Shown here one piece after another: positions 14,932-23,823 of a stretch of 64,000 bases of DNA. This DNA is from Butyrivibrio sp. (GTDB lineage: Bacteria > Bacillota > Clostridia > Lachnospirales > Lachnospiraceae), in the NCBI GenBank assembly GCA_017470505.1, contig JAFUYO010000015.1, positions 1-64,000 of the forward strand. The letters run 5' to 3'. A program made the position numbers and the translations under genes. Each line of letters starts with the position of its first letter. Positions within the stretch are counted from its first letter, which is position 1. The notes under the pieces were generated by a model. That model was given only the letters and a program-made list of their open reading frames with translations, was not told where the DNA came from and did no database searches.

Positions 14932-16270
14932 TTCATTTGTATTCTGGGGTGCCTGGGTAATCATCCCGTTTATCATGGAGATAATCCCCTCGATCGGTGC
15001 GGCAATTGTGCTGATCAGAAAGAGGATAAAAAACCATAAACCAAAGCCGCCCTTAAACTACCCTGAGATATCACTGATCATTCCGGTTTACAATTCGGTT
15101 GATTCACTTCACGACTGTATCAAATCCATTCATGATTCAAGCTACGACGATTCTAAGATAAGGGTCTATCTGGTCAACAACAAGACCAAGGACGACTCTT
15201 TTCACGTCTACACAGAGGCACAGAAGGAATTTCCCACGGTGAGGATGCAGTGGCTAAATGCCAAGCAGGGTAAGTCGAGAGCGCTTAATCTGGCGCTTTA
15301 CAACAGCACCGGGAAATATATCATCAATATCGACTCGGACGGTGTCCTTGAAAAGGATGCACTCAAAAACATGATAGATGAGTTTGAATCGGACCCATCC
15401 ATCGGCTGCATGACCGGCGCGATCCTCACGATTCCGGAGCAGATAGAGGAGTACAAGCACTTCTTTTCAAGGCTCCTAAGGCAGGTTGAATTTGCAGAAT
15501 ACGCACAGGCTTTCCTTGCAGGCCGCAGCTACGCCTCAGAGAGAAACGATCTGTATACACTCTCGGGAGCTTTTTCGGCGTTCAGAAAGTCCACGGTATT
15601 AAAGTCAAGGATGTATAACACCAATACGATAGCTGAGGATACGCAGATCACCTTTCAGATGAAGTATCTCATGGGACAGAAGGTCAAGCTCTGTGACAGG
15701 GCTATATACTTTGTGGGACCCATAGAAGGCATGAACAAGCTCTACACCCAGAGGCAGAGGTGGCAGAGAGGATCATTGGAAGTTGCGAATATGTTTGATT
15801 CCAAGGACTTCAGACCCTTAAATATGTTAAAAGACGTCAACGTGAGGACCCTTCTCTACGATCACACCTTTGCATTTCCGAGAGTCGTATGGATACTCGC
15901 GCTTGTGTGCCTGTACTTTATGGACTTCTCCTCCAAGATGATAGTTTTTTCAACGACACTTATTATGGTAATTTACGTTATCATTGCATATCTGTATTTT
16001 TGGTCCATATGCATATTTTTGGATGCGTTTCCCAATATAAAAAAGTATTACAGGTCACTGTGGTGGACAATTCCCATACTTCCGCTGTTCAACATACTGA
16101 CCTTTTTCATCAGACTGACAGGTATCTTTAACAGCATGAATACCTCAAGTGCATGGAAGGTAAAGACCTTTACCGATGAAGTAAATGATTACAAGGGCGT
16201 TATCAAAGAGGACGCCAAAAGAATTTCCGATTTTAACCGCAAACTCTACAGTTTTATGAATGAGACATGA
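14906..16270 (+). CDS. XrtG-associated family 2 glycosyltransferase
   Basis: This 454-aa membrane glycosyltransferase starts inside xrtG with AGGAGG 9 nt before the ATG. An N-terminal membrane segment (about 10-38) is followed by a GT-A catalytic domain: ISLIIPVYNSVDSL, DXD-type IDSDGV, and the acceptor motif QRQRWQRGS typical of processive GT2 enzymes such as chitin, hyaluronan and poly-GlcNAc synthases. C-terminal hydrophobic segments form the transmembrane channel part. It is the family regularly found beside XrtG. It probably polymerises or transfers a sugar that modifies the sorted surface protein or makes a linked polysaccharide; the sugar is unknown. Confidence 0.9.
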   Translation: MRGLTRLFNSFVFWGAWVIIPFIMEIIPSIGAAIVLIRKRIKNHKPKPPLNYPEISLIIPVYNSVDSLHDCIKSIHDSSYDDSKIRVYLVNNKTKDDSFHVYTEAQKEFPTVRMQWLNAKQGKSRALNLALYNSTGKYIINIDSDGVLEKDALKNMIDEFESDPSIGCMTGAILTIPEQIEEYKHFFSRLLRQVEFAEYAQAFLAGRSYASERNDLYTLSGAFSAFRKSTVLKSRMYNTNTIAEDTQITFQMKYLMGQKVKLCDRAIYFVGPIEGMNKLYTQRQRWQRGSLEVANMFDSKDFRPLNMLKDVNVRTLLYDHTFAFPRVVWILALVCLYFMDFSSKMIVFSTTLIMVIYVIIAYLYFWSICIFLDAFPNIKKYYRSLWWTIPILPLFNILTFFIRLTGIFNSMNTSSAWKVKTFTDEVNDYKGVIKEDAKRISDFNRKLYSFMNET

Positions 16271-17418
16271 ACAGAGAGAACAAGAAGAAACGACATATAA
16301 GCCTGATAAAGATTCTGATACTCATGATCCTTATCTGCAGTGGATTAATTGCTCTTACACATTTTGAGATGGCACGGTATGAAGATGGCATCCTGGATGT
16401 GTGTGCAACTCAGCAGGACAGCTATGTCCAGCTGGTAATCGACCAGATATACCTCAAGGAAAACCGGTCCGATGAGGAGATCATCGAAAAGATCCTTAAC
16501 ACCATGGATTCATCTTCAAACAGGTACTGGACCTTCTCCAAAGAGCAGACTATGCTCTTTGTAAAGGATGCGCTTGAGACCAACAGATACCAGGCGCTGA
16601 CAGCAAATTCCTACTATACGACAGAATCTTCAAGGAACTTCGTTGACTCGTTGGAGCTTCGAAAGGTTAAGCACCAGAGAATAATACTCGATAACAAGGA
16701 GTACATTGCGAGCGGTGCCCTTTTTGAATACGCGGATGAGGAGTACAGGATATGTCTTCTCACGAATACGACAGTACTCCTGGACAACAACAAGTTCCTG
16801 GGATCCAAGATGGAGCTTATCATTATCTTTGCTGTGTCTTTTTCGATGATATTTATTTTCCCGATTGCGATGACCATGATCTACAACCGGTCAGCCAAAA
16901 AGGTCTCTGATGCCGAAACAGATCTCGAGGTTGCGAACAAGACAATAGAGTCACTCAATGAAAAGCTCATCACGGATGAAATATATGACAACCGGAAAAA
17001 CCTCTTTAATCTCAGCGTGGTAGAGAAATTTGTAGATGCCTATATGAATAATCCGCGAGCATTTCCGATCTCTTTTATCGCATACAAATACGGACAAAAC
17101 GAGACCGTGGCAAATTTCTTTGGCAAAAACAGTGTCCTCCTGGGCAAAAAAGACATCAAGTTCTATGACGGCCAGCTCCATCTGGCGCTTATCATGTCGG
17201 TTCAGTGCTCGGAAATAAATGCGGAGAATATCACAAAATACATGGTCGGTGATCACAAGCTCCTGACGGTACAGACTGCCAAAAACAGAATAGAGTTCAA
17301 CCTCAAGTACAAAAAGACGCTTGATGCGATGGGAAATCCCGATTTCAATGCAAAGCCGATATCCCGCATAATAAGGCCCGACAGCAGGACCGAATCAAGG
17401 TACAGGGCAAAGGAATAA
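16267..17418 (+). CDS. Membrane protein with degenerate GGDEF-like domain
   Basis: This 383-aa protein overlaps the glycosyltransferase by 4 nt (ATGA). One membrane segment at about 14-33, an extracytoplasmic domain of about 150 residues, a second membrane segment at about 182-205 and a coiled-coil linker (about 210-235) give a sensor layout. The cytoplasmic part begins KLITDEIYDNR, resembling the start of diguanylate cyclase domains, and has IKFYDGQLHLALI where active enzymes carry GGDEF. The signature is lost, so it is probably a non-enzymatic regulator or scaffold, possibly controlling the adjacent glycosyltransferase in a c-di-GMP-like manner. The relation to GGDEF is my inference from pattern. 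Confidence 0.6.
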   Translation: MNRENKKKRHISLIKILILMILICSGLIALTHFEMARYEDGILDVCATQQDSYVQLVIDQIYLKENRSDEEIIEKILNTMDSSSNRYWTFSKEQTMLFVKDALETNRYQALTANSYYTTESSRNFVDSLELRKVKHQRIILDNKEYIASGALFEYADEEYRICLLTNTTVLLDNNKFLGSKMELIIIFAVSFSMIFIFPIAMTMIYNRSAKKVSDAETDLEVANKTIESLNEKLITDEIYDNRKNLFNLSVVEKFVDAYMNNPRAFPISFIAYKYGQNETVANFFGKNSVLLGKKDIKFYDGQLHLALIMSVQCSEINAENITKYMVGDHKLLTVQTAKNRIEFNLKYKKTLDAMGNPDFNAKPISRIIRPDSRTESRYRAKE

Positions 17419-17430
17419 AAGGAATAGTTT

Positions 17431-17898
17431 ATGCGCAATGATGCACTAAGAGAATACAAATTCAAACTGTATCTAAATGCCAATCATTATGTGATCTTCA
17501 ACGGAAGAAAGGGCGCGAGCCACCCGCACACATGGGAGTTCGGGATAGAAGTTCTGGTCGACAAGGACAAGTTTATCAAGTTCCTTGATTTTGAGAAGGC
17601 AATCGACGATTTTCTTGAGCCTTTCCAGGACACTCTTTTAAATGACCACAAGCCGTTTGATACCATAATTCCGACTTTGGAAAACATGCTGGACTATTTT
17701 GCTCCGATATTCTATGAGAAGATTAAGAACATCGGCGGGCTTCTCATCAAGATCGAGGCCTCCGAGACGCCTTCAAGAACCTATGTCTATTCCTTCAGAG
17801 GAAGGGATGAGTATCTGAACGATTTAAATGAACACATGAAAACAGCACTTGATAATATAGTGGCGGGAATAGTGAGAGAGAGTCTCAATGAAGAGTAA
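17431..17898 (+). CDS. QueD/PTPS-like small zinc protein (second, XrtG-associated)
   Basis: This 155-aa protein has the QueD/PTPS zinc triad His19 (NANHYV), His31 and His33 (SHPHTWEF), a helix with LDFEKAIDDF, NDHKPFD in the place of the usual LDH-LN element, PTLENM and EASETPSRTYVY with the family Glu. It lies in the middle of the XrtG operon between the GGDEF-like gene and the large membrane protein, overlapping the latter by 11 nt. This is the expected position of the 6-pyruvoyl-tetrahydropterin-synthase-related gene in XrtG loci. The real substrate is not known; a queuosine role is unlikely because no other que gene is present. Confidence 0.8.
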   Translation: MRNDALREYKFKLYLNANHYVIFNGRKGASHPHTWEFGIEVLVDKDKFIKFLDFEKAIDDFLEPFQDTLLNDHKPFDTIIPTLENMLDYFAPIFYEKIKNIGGLLIKIEASETPSRTYVYSFRGRDEYLNDLNEHMKTALDNIVAGIVRESLNEE

Positions 17899-20740
17899 GA
17901 AAGGCTATTTTTTTTCAATTTTAATAACGATCCTTTCTCTGTCTGCCATCTCGTACCTTCTCTATGAGCTCATCGCAAATAACGGTATATACCCCTCGGG
18001 TGAGCAGACCTGGTTTTATATCTACAGAGGGAATCTCATCTATAAGGCCCTGATGCGGGGAGAAATCTATCCCCTTTTTGACAGCGCCTGGTACAACGGG
18101 ATTCAGCCCCTTAGGTTCACATCGCCTCTGGCGCTGTTTCTGCTGGCTTTTTGCAATATCGCAGCCTATGGGCAGATCTATGTCTCCTATATATTTTTCT
18201 GTATCGTCTTATTTATTCTCGGGCAGATTTCCTTTACAATCTGCGGCTTCATCGCAAAAAGACCTGTGAGCGGAGCCGTTATCGGCGCGATTTATTTCTT
18301 TTGCCCGACAAATATCTACATGCTTTTTGCATACGGAGACCTCGCGATAAGTCTCTGTCTTTGCTTTGTCCCACTTTTGTTATGCCTGTTGATCACGTAT
18401 CTTGACAGCGGCAGGAGCAGGGCTTTATTTGGCGCGATAATTGTCTTTTGCCTTATCATTCTGTCGCACACCGGTTTTTCTGCGCTGCTGTTTCTCTTTA
18501 TTATCCTGTATCTTTTGTTACAGAGATTCTTTTTCCGAAACAGAAGAAGGATGGTAAAAACCATTACAGGCCTTGTGATATCCTATGCCATATGCGGCAT
18601 CTTTGTTCTGCCGCTAGTTGAAGACGGCTATGATTTTGAGAGATTTGACAGGGCAAGACAGTTTTTCCAGAGCATTCTTATAACCTTAAATCCTCTGTAC
18701 AGAGTAGATGTATCAGCATACATGATCTACTTTGGTATTTCGCTTGTCATTATTTCTGTATTAGGAATCCTTGTCAGCAACAAAAGATCAGCGCCGGGAT
18801 TTCTTGTCGCAATTGTGCTTGTCCTTGTCAGCACCCCGTCTGCCTACGAAATGATCAAGGTGATCCCGGGGGCGGAAGCGCTCTGGATGATGCTTCTTTT
18901 GCCTGTGGGAAGCTGCATGGTGCTGTTATCTGTGCTGTACTGGAAAAAGCTTCGAAAATGGATCTTTGCAGCCTTTATCCTGATCATCTGCATCGACAGC
19001 CTGCCTTCGCTTTACTTTATCTATGGCAACCATAACAGGCTCCAGCCCTTTGAGAGGTTTAAGAGAGTATCCGAGAACACCTACATAGACAAGGCAAAAG
19101 AGCTGTGCGGACAGAGAATTGCCCTCATCGATCTGGGGACTCTCGGCGGAGAGGCGGCCTACATAATCAGCAATTACGCCCCTGTAAAGAATGAGGTCTT
19201 CGGAATAGGTTATGAGACTGCGAAAACAGCCGACAATGTCTCGAGGATAAATATGGCCATGGCAGATGAATACTATGACTATATGTTTGACAGACTTCTC
19301 ATGCTCGGAGCGGATACGGTAATAATTCAAAAAGAACAGGCTGTTTACGGGGAGTCGAGCCTTATTAAGCTTGACAGGGCTGCTGAAAATAACGGTTTTG
19401 ATATTCTCTATGAAAACGGCGATTATATGCTCTACAAGCACAAGGACCTGAATTTGACTTTTGGTACAAAGGCGGTTTATGATGCAATAGGCATTGGCTA
19501 CAGCGCATATTCGCTTTCGCTTGCATTTCCCAATATCAAAGAGGCGACAGACGACTATCTGGATCACTACACCTACGAGGAGCTTAGTAAATACAAGGTA
19601 GTATATCTGAGCGGATTTTATTACGAAGACAGAGAGGTGGCAGAGGATCTGGTTCAGAAGCTGTCTCAAAACGGAGTCAGGGTAGTCATCCTCGCTGATG
19701 GAATGCCGGAGGACAGGGAGTCGAGAACCAAAACATTTCTCGGTGTGACCTGCAATGTGATCCAGTTTGAGAACGGATATCCGATACTGTATACGGATGA
19801 TTTTGGAGAGCTGGACTGCGACCTGTTCCCGCGCGACTACTCCAAGTGGATCACCTACTACCTGAATGGTCTTGGAGATGTCAGGGGCACTATCTATGAC
19901 AACGAAATAGAACTCGCCTTTATGGGGACGGGTATAAATGAGAATATATGCTATGTAGGGCTCAACATTCCCTTTTATTACTATCTGACCAAGGACAAAA
20001 ATGCCGGCAATATAATGCAGTGGGTTATGGGCATGGATGCCGGGCAGCTGCCTGATAGATCACTCATCCCATATGAACTTACGACATTTAACGGCGGGAT
20101 GATCATAAACAGTACCGAAGATAATCTGAACACATCAATTTCCTACCAGGATATCTTCAGATCAGATCAGACTATTGGAGAAGAGAACAACCTCCTCACG
20201 GTAAATAAGGGAACGACCATAATCAGTTACGCTTATCCTTATCTGTTTAAGGGGCTATTGGTAACTGTGGCCGGATTTGCATTCTGCGCGATATTTATGA
20301 GCTACGTATCTGCTTCCGAAAAGAGAGACAGGGAAAAGAATAAGAGATTGTCAAAAGATAGTTCAGAGGGAGGCGGACAGCTTCCAAAAGAATCAGCAGA
20401 AACTGACACTGATGCAAATAAAGAAAACAGGTTAGAAACGGATTCAGAGTCATATATAGAACAGAAGACGGAATCAGTAATTCAGACAACGCCGGAAATG
20501 GAAGTATTAGAAACAGAAATACCAGAACTTAAACAGGATATTGGTACTGCGTCAGTTTCTAAAAATAAGTCTGAATCAATACAACAGACAGAGTCTGAAA
20601 CAGAGTTCATAAAAGATTTGAATTCGGATTTTGAAACAGGCTTTAACTCGGAAATTACCTCTCATAAAAAGGACTTCGACTTCGATTTCAAGGCAGGCGA
20701 TGACTTCGACCTTGGTCCGGGTGAAAAGTGGAATAAATAA
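17888..20740 (+). CDS. Large PTPS-related multispanning membrane protein of the XrtG locus
   Basis: This 950-aa protein starts 11 nt inside the previous gene. The first 400 residues contain about ten hydrophobic segments, with a conserved-looking first outer loop (ASGEQTWFYIYRG-like, YPLFDSAWYNGIQPLRFTSP) resembling the membrane family annotated as PTPS-related (PF10131) and oligosaccharyltransferase-like glycosyltransferases of the C type. A large extracytoplasmic domain follows (about 400-780), then one more membrane segment (about 785-805) and a 140-residue acidic, repetitive cytoplasmic tail ending in DFDFDF-type repeats. It probably transfers or exports the lipid-linked glycan made by the locus; this role is inferred. 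Confidence 0.75.
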   Translation: MKSKKGYFFSILITILSLSAISYLLYELIANNGIYPSGEQTWFYIYRGNLIYKALMRGEIYPLFDSAWYNGIQPLRFTSPLALFLLAFCNIAAYGQIYVSYIFFCIVLFILGQISFTICGFIAKRPVSGAVIGAIYFFCPTNIYMLFAYGDLAISLCLCFVPLLLCLLITYLDSGRSRALFGAIIVFCLIILSHTGFSALLFLFIILYLLLQRFFFRNRRRMVKTITGLVISYAICGIFVLPLVEDGYDFERFDRARQFFQSILITLNPLYRVDVSAYMIYFGISLVIISVLGILVSNKRSAPGFLVAIVLVLVSTPSAYEMIKVIPGAEALWMMLLLPVGSCMVLLSVLYWKKLRKWIFAAFILIICIDSLPSLYFIYGNHNRLQPFERFKRVSENTYIDKAKELCGQRIALIDLGTLGGEAAYIISNYAPVKNEVFGIGYETAKTADNVSRINMAMADEYYDYMFDRLLMLGADTVIIQKEQAVYGESSLIKLDRAAENNGFDILYENGDYMLYKHKDLNLTFGTKAVYDAIGIGYSAYSLSLAFPNIKEATDDYLDHYTYEELSKYKVVYLSGFYYEDREVAEDLVQKLSQNGVRVVILADGMPEDRESRTKTFLGVTCNVIQFENGYPILYTDDFGELDCDLFPRDYSKWITYYLNGLGDVRGTIYDNEIELAFMGTGINENICYVGLNIPFYYYLTKDKNAGNIMQWVMGMDAGQLPDRSLIPYELTTFNGGMIINSTEDNLNTSISYQDIFRSDQTIGEENNLLTVNKGTTIISYAYPYLFKGLLVTVAGFAFCAIFMSYVSASEKRDREKNKRLSKDSSEGGGQLPKESAETDTDANKENRLETDSESYIEQKTESVIQTTPEMEVLETEIPELKQDIGTASVSKNKSESIQQTESETEFIKDLNSDFETGFNSEITSHKKDFDFDFKAGDDFDLGPGEKWNK

Positions 20741-20770
20741 TAATGCAATGACAAAGGAGCGCGCAAAATA

Positions 20771-21460
20771 ATGGATAATGTACGTGTAATAGAAGTAAAA
20801 AGAAGTATTTTTGAGAGCAATGACCTCGATGCGGATAAATTAAGGCAAGAGCTTAAGGAGAGTAAAACCTTTCTCTTAAACCTGATGTCATCGCCCGGAT
20901 CCGGTAAGACGACAACCCTTACAAGGACAATTGAAATGCTGAAGGACAAATACAGGATTGGCGTCATGGAAGCTGACATTGACTCGGATGTCGATGCAAG
21001 GACAATCGCTTCAACGGGCGTCAAGGCTATCCAGCTACACACAGGCGGGATGTGCCACTTAGACGCCGACATGACACGTCAGGGCATCAGGGAGCTCGAT
21101 GTGAGCGATATTGATTTTGCGGTACTTGAGAACGTCGGAAACCTCGTGTGTCCTGCGGAATTTGACACAGGGAGCACCAAGAACGCGATGATACTCTCTG
21201 TCCCAGAGGGAGATGACAAGCCTCTCAAGTACCCGCTCATGTTTTCAATCTGCGATGTTGTCCTCATCAACAAGATCGATGTCATACCGTACTTTGACTT
21301 TGACCTGGAAAAGTGCAAAGAAAACATACTTTACAGAAACCCCAAGGCAAAGATCATTCCCATCTGCGCAAAAACCGGCGAGGGGATGGAAGAGTGGGCC
21401 GCCTGGCTCTCAAATCAGATTGATGAAAATATAAAGTATATAAAAAACATACAAAAATAA
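20771..21460 (+). CDS. hypB: Hydrogenase/urease nickel incorporation GTPase HypB
   Basis: This 229-aa metallochaperone GTPase inserts nickel into [NiFe]-hydrogenase or related enzymes. The P-loop SSPGSGKTT (residues 40-48), switch region EADIDSDVDA, the zinc/nickel-binding HTGGMCHLDA segment, ENVGNLVCPAEFD, and the guanine-specificity motif NKID are all typical. It lacks the N-terminal His-rich nickel-storage stretch of some homologues. GGAG lies 9 nt before the ATG. No hypA, hypC-F or hydrogenase structural gene is in the window, so its client is elsewhere. It follows the XrtG locus by 30 nt and could be co-transcribed. Confidence 0.95.
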   Translation: MDNVRVIEVKRSIFESNDLDADKLRQELKESKTFLLNLMSSPGSGKTTTLTRTIEMLKDKYRIGVMEADIDSDVDARTIASTGVKAIQLHTGGMCHLDADMTRQGIRELDVSDIDFAVLENVGNLVCPAEFDTGSTKNAMILSVPEGDDKPLKYPLMFSICDVVLINKIDVIPYFDFDLEKCKENILYRNPKAKIIPICAKTGEGMEEWAAWLSNQIDENIKYIKNIQK

Positions 21461-21468
21461 TTAAGTGC

Positions 21469-21497
21469 TTGACGAAAAAAGTGAAAGTGTTTATTAA
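21469..21497 (+). promoter_or_regulatory. Sigma-A promoter of topA
   Basis: TTGACG (21469-21474) and TATTAA (21492-21497) are separated by exactly 17 bp. The start point would be near 21504, giving a leader of about 40 nt before the topA ATG at 21545. Confidence 0.75.
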
Positions 21498-21544
21498 TAA
21501 GAAAGTGAATCAAAAATCTTCGACAATAGGAGTCAGTTTATATA

Positions 21545-23647
21545 ATGGCAGCCAAAAAGGAAAGTAAATCAAAGAAAAATTCACTTCTTATAGTGGAGTC
21601 GCCGACCAAGGTGAAGGCTATCAAGAAGTTTCTGGGGGCGGGATATGAAGTCGCAGCCAGCAACGGCCATGTCAGAGACCTTCCCAGGAGCAGCATGGGA
21701 ATCGATATCGAGCACGACTATGAGCCTAAGTATATCACCATAAGAGGTAAGGGGGATGTGCTCGCGCAGCTGAGGAAACAGGTCAGGAAAGCTGACAAGG
21801 TCTATCTTGCAACCGACCCGGATAGAGAGGGAGAGGCTATCAGCTGGCATCTGTGCTCAGCCCTGAAGCTCAACGAGAGCGGAGCCAAGGTCTCCAGGGT
21901 CACCTTCAATGAGATCACGAAGAACGCCGTCAAGGAGGCGATGAAGCATCCACGCGACATCGACATGAATCTCGTCGATGCCCAGCAGGCCAGGCGTGTT
22001 CTCGACAGGATGGTTGGTTATGAGATTTCGCCAATTCTCTGGTCCAAGATCAAAAGGGGACTCTCCGCAGGAAGAGTTCAGTCGGTTGCTCTGCGCATAA
22101 TCGCTGACAGAGAGGCAGAGATCGACTCTTTTATCCCGACAGAGTACTGGACACTCGATGTGAAGCTCCTTCCCGAGGGCGAGAAAAAGCCACTTGTAGC
22201 CCACTACTACGGCGCTGATGGCGAAAAGAAGGAGATAGCCTCCAGGGAAGAACTTGAAAAGATAATGAGTGACCTCAAGGGCGCAAGCTTTGCCATCTCC
22301 GACGTCAAAAAGGGCGAGAGGAGCAAAAAGGCGCCTCTTCCGTTTACGACGTCAACGCTGCAGCAGGAGGCATCCAAGTCGCTCAACTTCTCAACCCAGA
22401 AGACCATGAGGATAGCCCAGCAGCTCTACGAGGGAATTGAACTCGGAAAAGAGGGAACGGTCGGACTCATTACGTATCTCAGAACCGATTCGACCCGTGT
22501 ATCCGACGAGGCGGTTTCAGCAGCTGCCGACTATATAAAGAATAATTTCGGAGATGAGTACCTTGCTGAGGGTACGGCATCCAAGAAGAATGCAGGAAAG
22601 ATACAGGACGCCCACGAGGCCATCCGTCCGACATACATCGACAGGACACCTGTTCTTGTCAAGGACTTTTTGTCGAGGGATCAGTTCAGACTCTATCAGC
22701 TGATCTGGAGAAGATTTATGGCAAGCCGTATGGCGAGCGCAAGATATGAGACCACATCTGTCAAGATCGATGCGGGTAAGCACAGATTTACCGTTGCCGC
22801 ATCCAAGACGGTGTTTGACGGATTTTTAAACGTCTACACTGATGAGGACGATCAGATTGAGAAAAACGTCCTGATGAAGAATCTCGACACTACAACGAAG
22901 CTCATCTTTGAGGAGTTTGAATCAGCTCAGCACCTTACGCAGCCATCTCCTCACTACACTGAGGCTTCGCTGGTACATGACCTCGAGGCGCTCGGGATCG
23001 GAAGACCCAGTACCTATGCGCCGACCATCTCAACGATAATGGCCAGGCACTACATCACCAAGGAGAACAGGGCTCTCTATATCACAGAGCTGGGACAGGC
23101 GGTGAACAAGATGATGCTCGATGCCTTCCCTCAGATAGTGGATGTGAACTTCACGTCCAACATGGAGGCTCTTCTGGACGGGATAGCCGAGGGAAGTGTA
23201 AAGTGGAAGACCGTTATCGAGAACTTCTACCCGGATCTGGATGAGGCCGTAACAGCGGCAGAGGCAGAGCTTGAGAAGGTTCAGGTACAGGATGAAGTGA
23301 CAGACGAAGTCTGTGAAATCTGCGGAAGAAACCTTGTCATCAAGTACGGACCACACGGCAAGTTCCTGGCATGTCCGGGCTTCCCTGAGTGCAAGAACAC
23401 CAAGCCCTATTTTGAAAAGATAGGAGTTGCGTGCCCTAAGTGCGGCAAGGATATAGTCCTCAAGAGGACCAAGAAGGGCCGTATTTTCTACGGCTGCATA
23501 GACAATCCGAACTGTGATTTCATGACCTGGCAGAGACCGGTAGAAAAGAAGTGTCCTGAGTGCGGAGGGATGATGTATGCTAAGAGCAACAAGCTTGCGT
23601 GCGGAAATCCGGAATGCGGGCACGTCGAGGAAAAAGAAAAGACATAA
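21545..23647 (+). CDS. topA: DNA topoisomerase I (type IA)
   Basis: This 700-aa enzyme relaxes negatively supercoiled DNA. The TOPRIM domain begins LLIVESPTKVKAIKKF and has the acidic DPDREGEAISWH motif. The catalytic tyrosine is Tyr311 in ITYLRTDSTRVS. Two or more C-terminal Cys4 zinc ribbons (CEICGRN, CPKCGKD, CPECGG, each followed by a second Cys pair) bind single-stranded DNA. Length agrees with Gram-positive TopA. It has its own promoter and terminator and precedes codY, the conserved Firmicutes neighbourhood (topA, trmFO/xerC/hsl, codY), here with topA and codY directly adjacent. Confidence 0.97.
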   Translation: MAAKKESKSKKNSLLIVESPTKVKAIKKFLGAGYEVAASNGHVRDLPRSSMGIDIEHDYEPKYITIRGKGDVLAQLRKQVRKADKVYLATDPDREGEAISWHLCSALKLNESGAKVSRVTFNEITKNAVKEAMKHPRDIDMNLVDAQQARRVLDRMVGYEISPILWSKIKRGLSAGRVQSVALRIIADREAEIDSFIPTEYWTLDVKLLPEGEKKPLVAHYYGADGEKKEIASREELEKIMSDLKGASFAISDVKKGERSKKAPLPFTTSTLQQEASKSLNFSTQKTMRIAQQLYEGIELGKEGTVGLITYLRTDSTRVSDEAVSAAADYIKNNFGDEYLAEGTASKKNAGKIQDAHEAIRPTYIDRTPVLVKDFLSRDQFRLYQLIWRRFMASRMASARYETTSVKIDAGKHRFTVAASKTVFDGFLNVYTDEDDQIEKNVLMKNLDTTTKLIFEEFESAQHLTQPSPHYTEASLVHDLEALGIGRPSTYAPTISTIMARHYITKENRALYITELGQAVNKMMLDAFPQIVDVNFTSNMEALLDGIAEGSVKWKTVIENFYPDLDEAVTAAEAELEKVQVQDEVTDEVCEICGRNLVIKYGPHGKFLACPGFPECKNTKPYFEKIGVACPKCGKDIVLKRTKKGRIFYGCIDNPNCDFMTWQRPVEKKCPECGGMMYAKSNKLACGNPECGHVEEKEKT

Positions 23648-23686
23648 GAAAAGTTTTCAGAAAACTTTAGCTTTTTTTCATAATTG

Positions 23687-23720
23687 TAGGCGCTTTGTTG
23701 TTTGAAGCGCCTATTTTTTT
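23687..23720 (+). terminator. Terminator of topA
   Basis: A perfect 9-bp stem TAGGCGCTT/AAGCGCCTA (23687-23695 with 23705-23713) is followed by seven T's. A weaker AAAGTTTTC/GAAAACTTT hairpin with its own T-tract lies at 23651-23678. The 3' arm of the strong stem overlaps the -35 box of the codY promoter. Confidence 0.85.
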
Positions 23721-23730
23721 GTGCTATGAT
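23702..23730 (+). promoter_or_regulatory. Candidate sigma-A promoter of codY, overlapping the topA terminator
   Basis: TTGAAG (23702-23707) and TATGAT (23725-23730) have 17-bp spacing. The -35 box is part of the 3' arm of the topA terminator. The predicted start near 23737 gives a leader of about 85 nt before the ATG at 23824. Confidence 0.6.
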
Positions 23731-23823
23731 ACAAATAGTGTAGTGAGATTTTTGACGTTTTTTCGTCTATATGAAGATCACTCTGCTGTCTGATTGGGGA
23801 AATAAATATAAAGGAGAATTTTG

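Noticed and set aside
17355..17362. GCCGATAT in the 16267 gene as a sigma-28 -10 box
   Set aside because: No TAAA-like box occurs 15 or 16 bp upstream and it lies deep inside coding sequence.
23651..23678. First hairpin after topA as the main terminator
   Set aside because: The stem is A/T-only and weak. The GC-rich hairpin at 23687-23720 with seven T's is the better candidate; the first may only assist.
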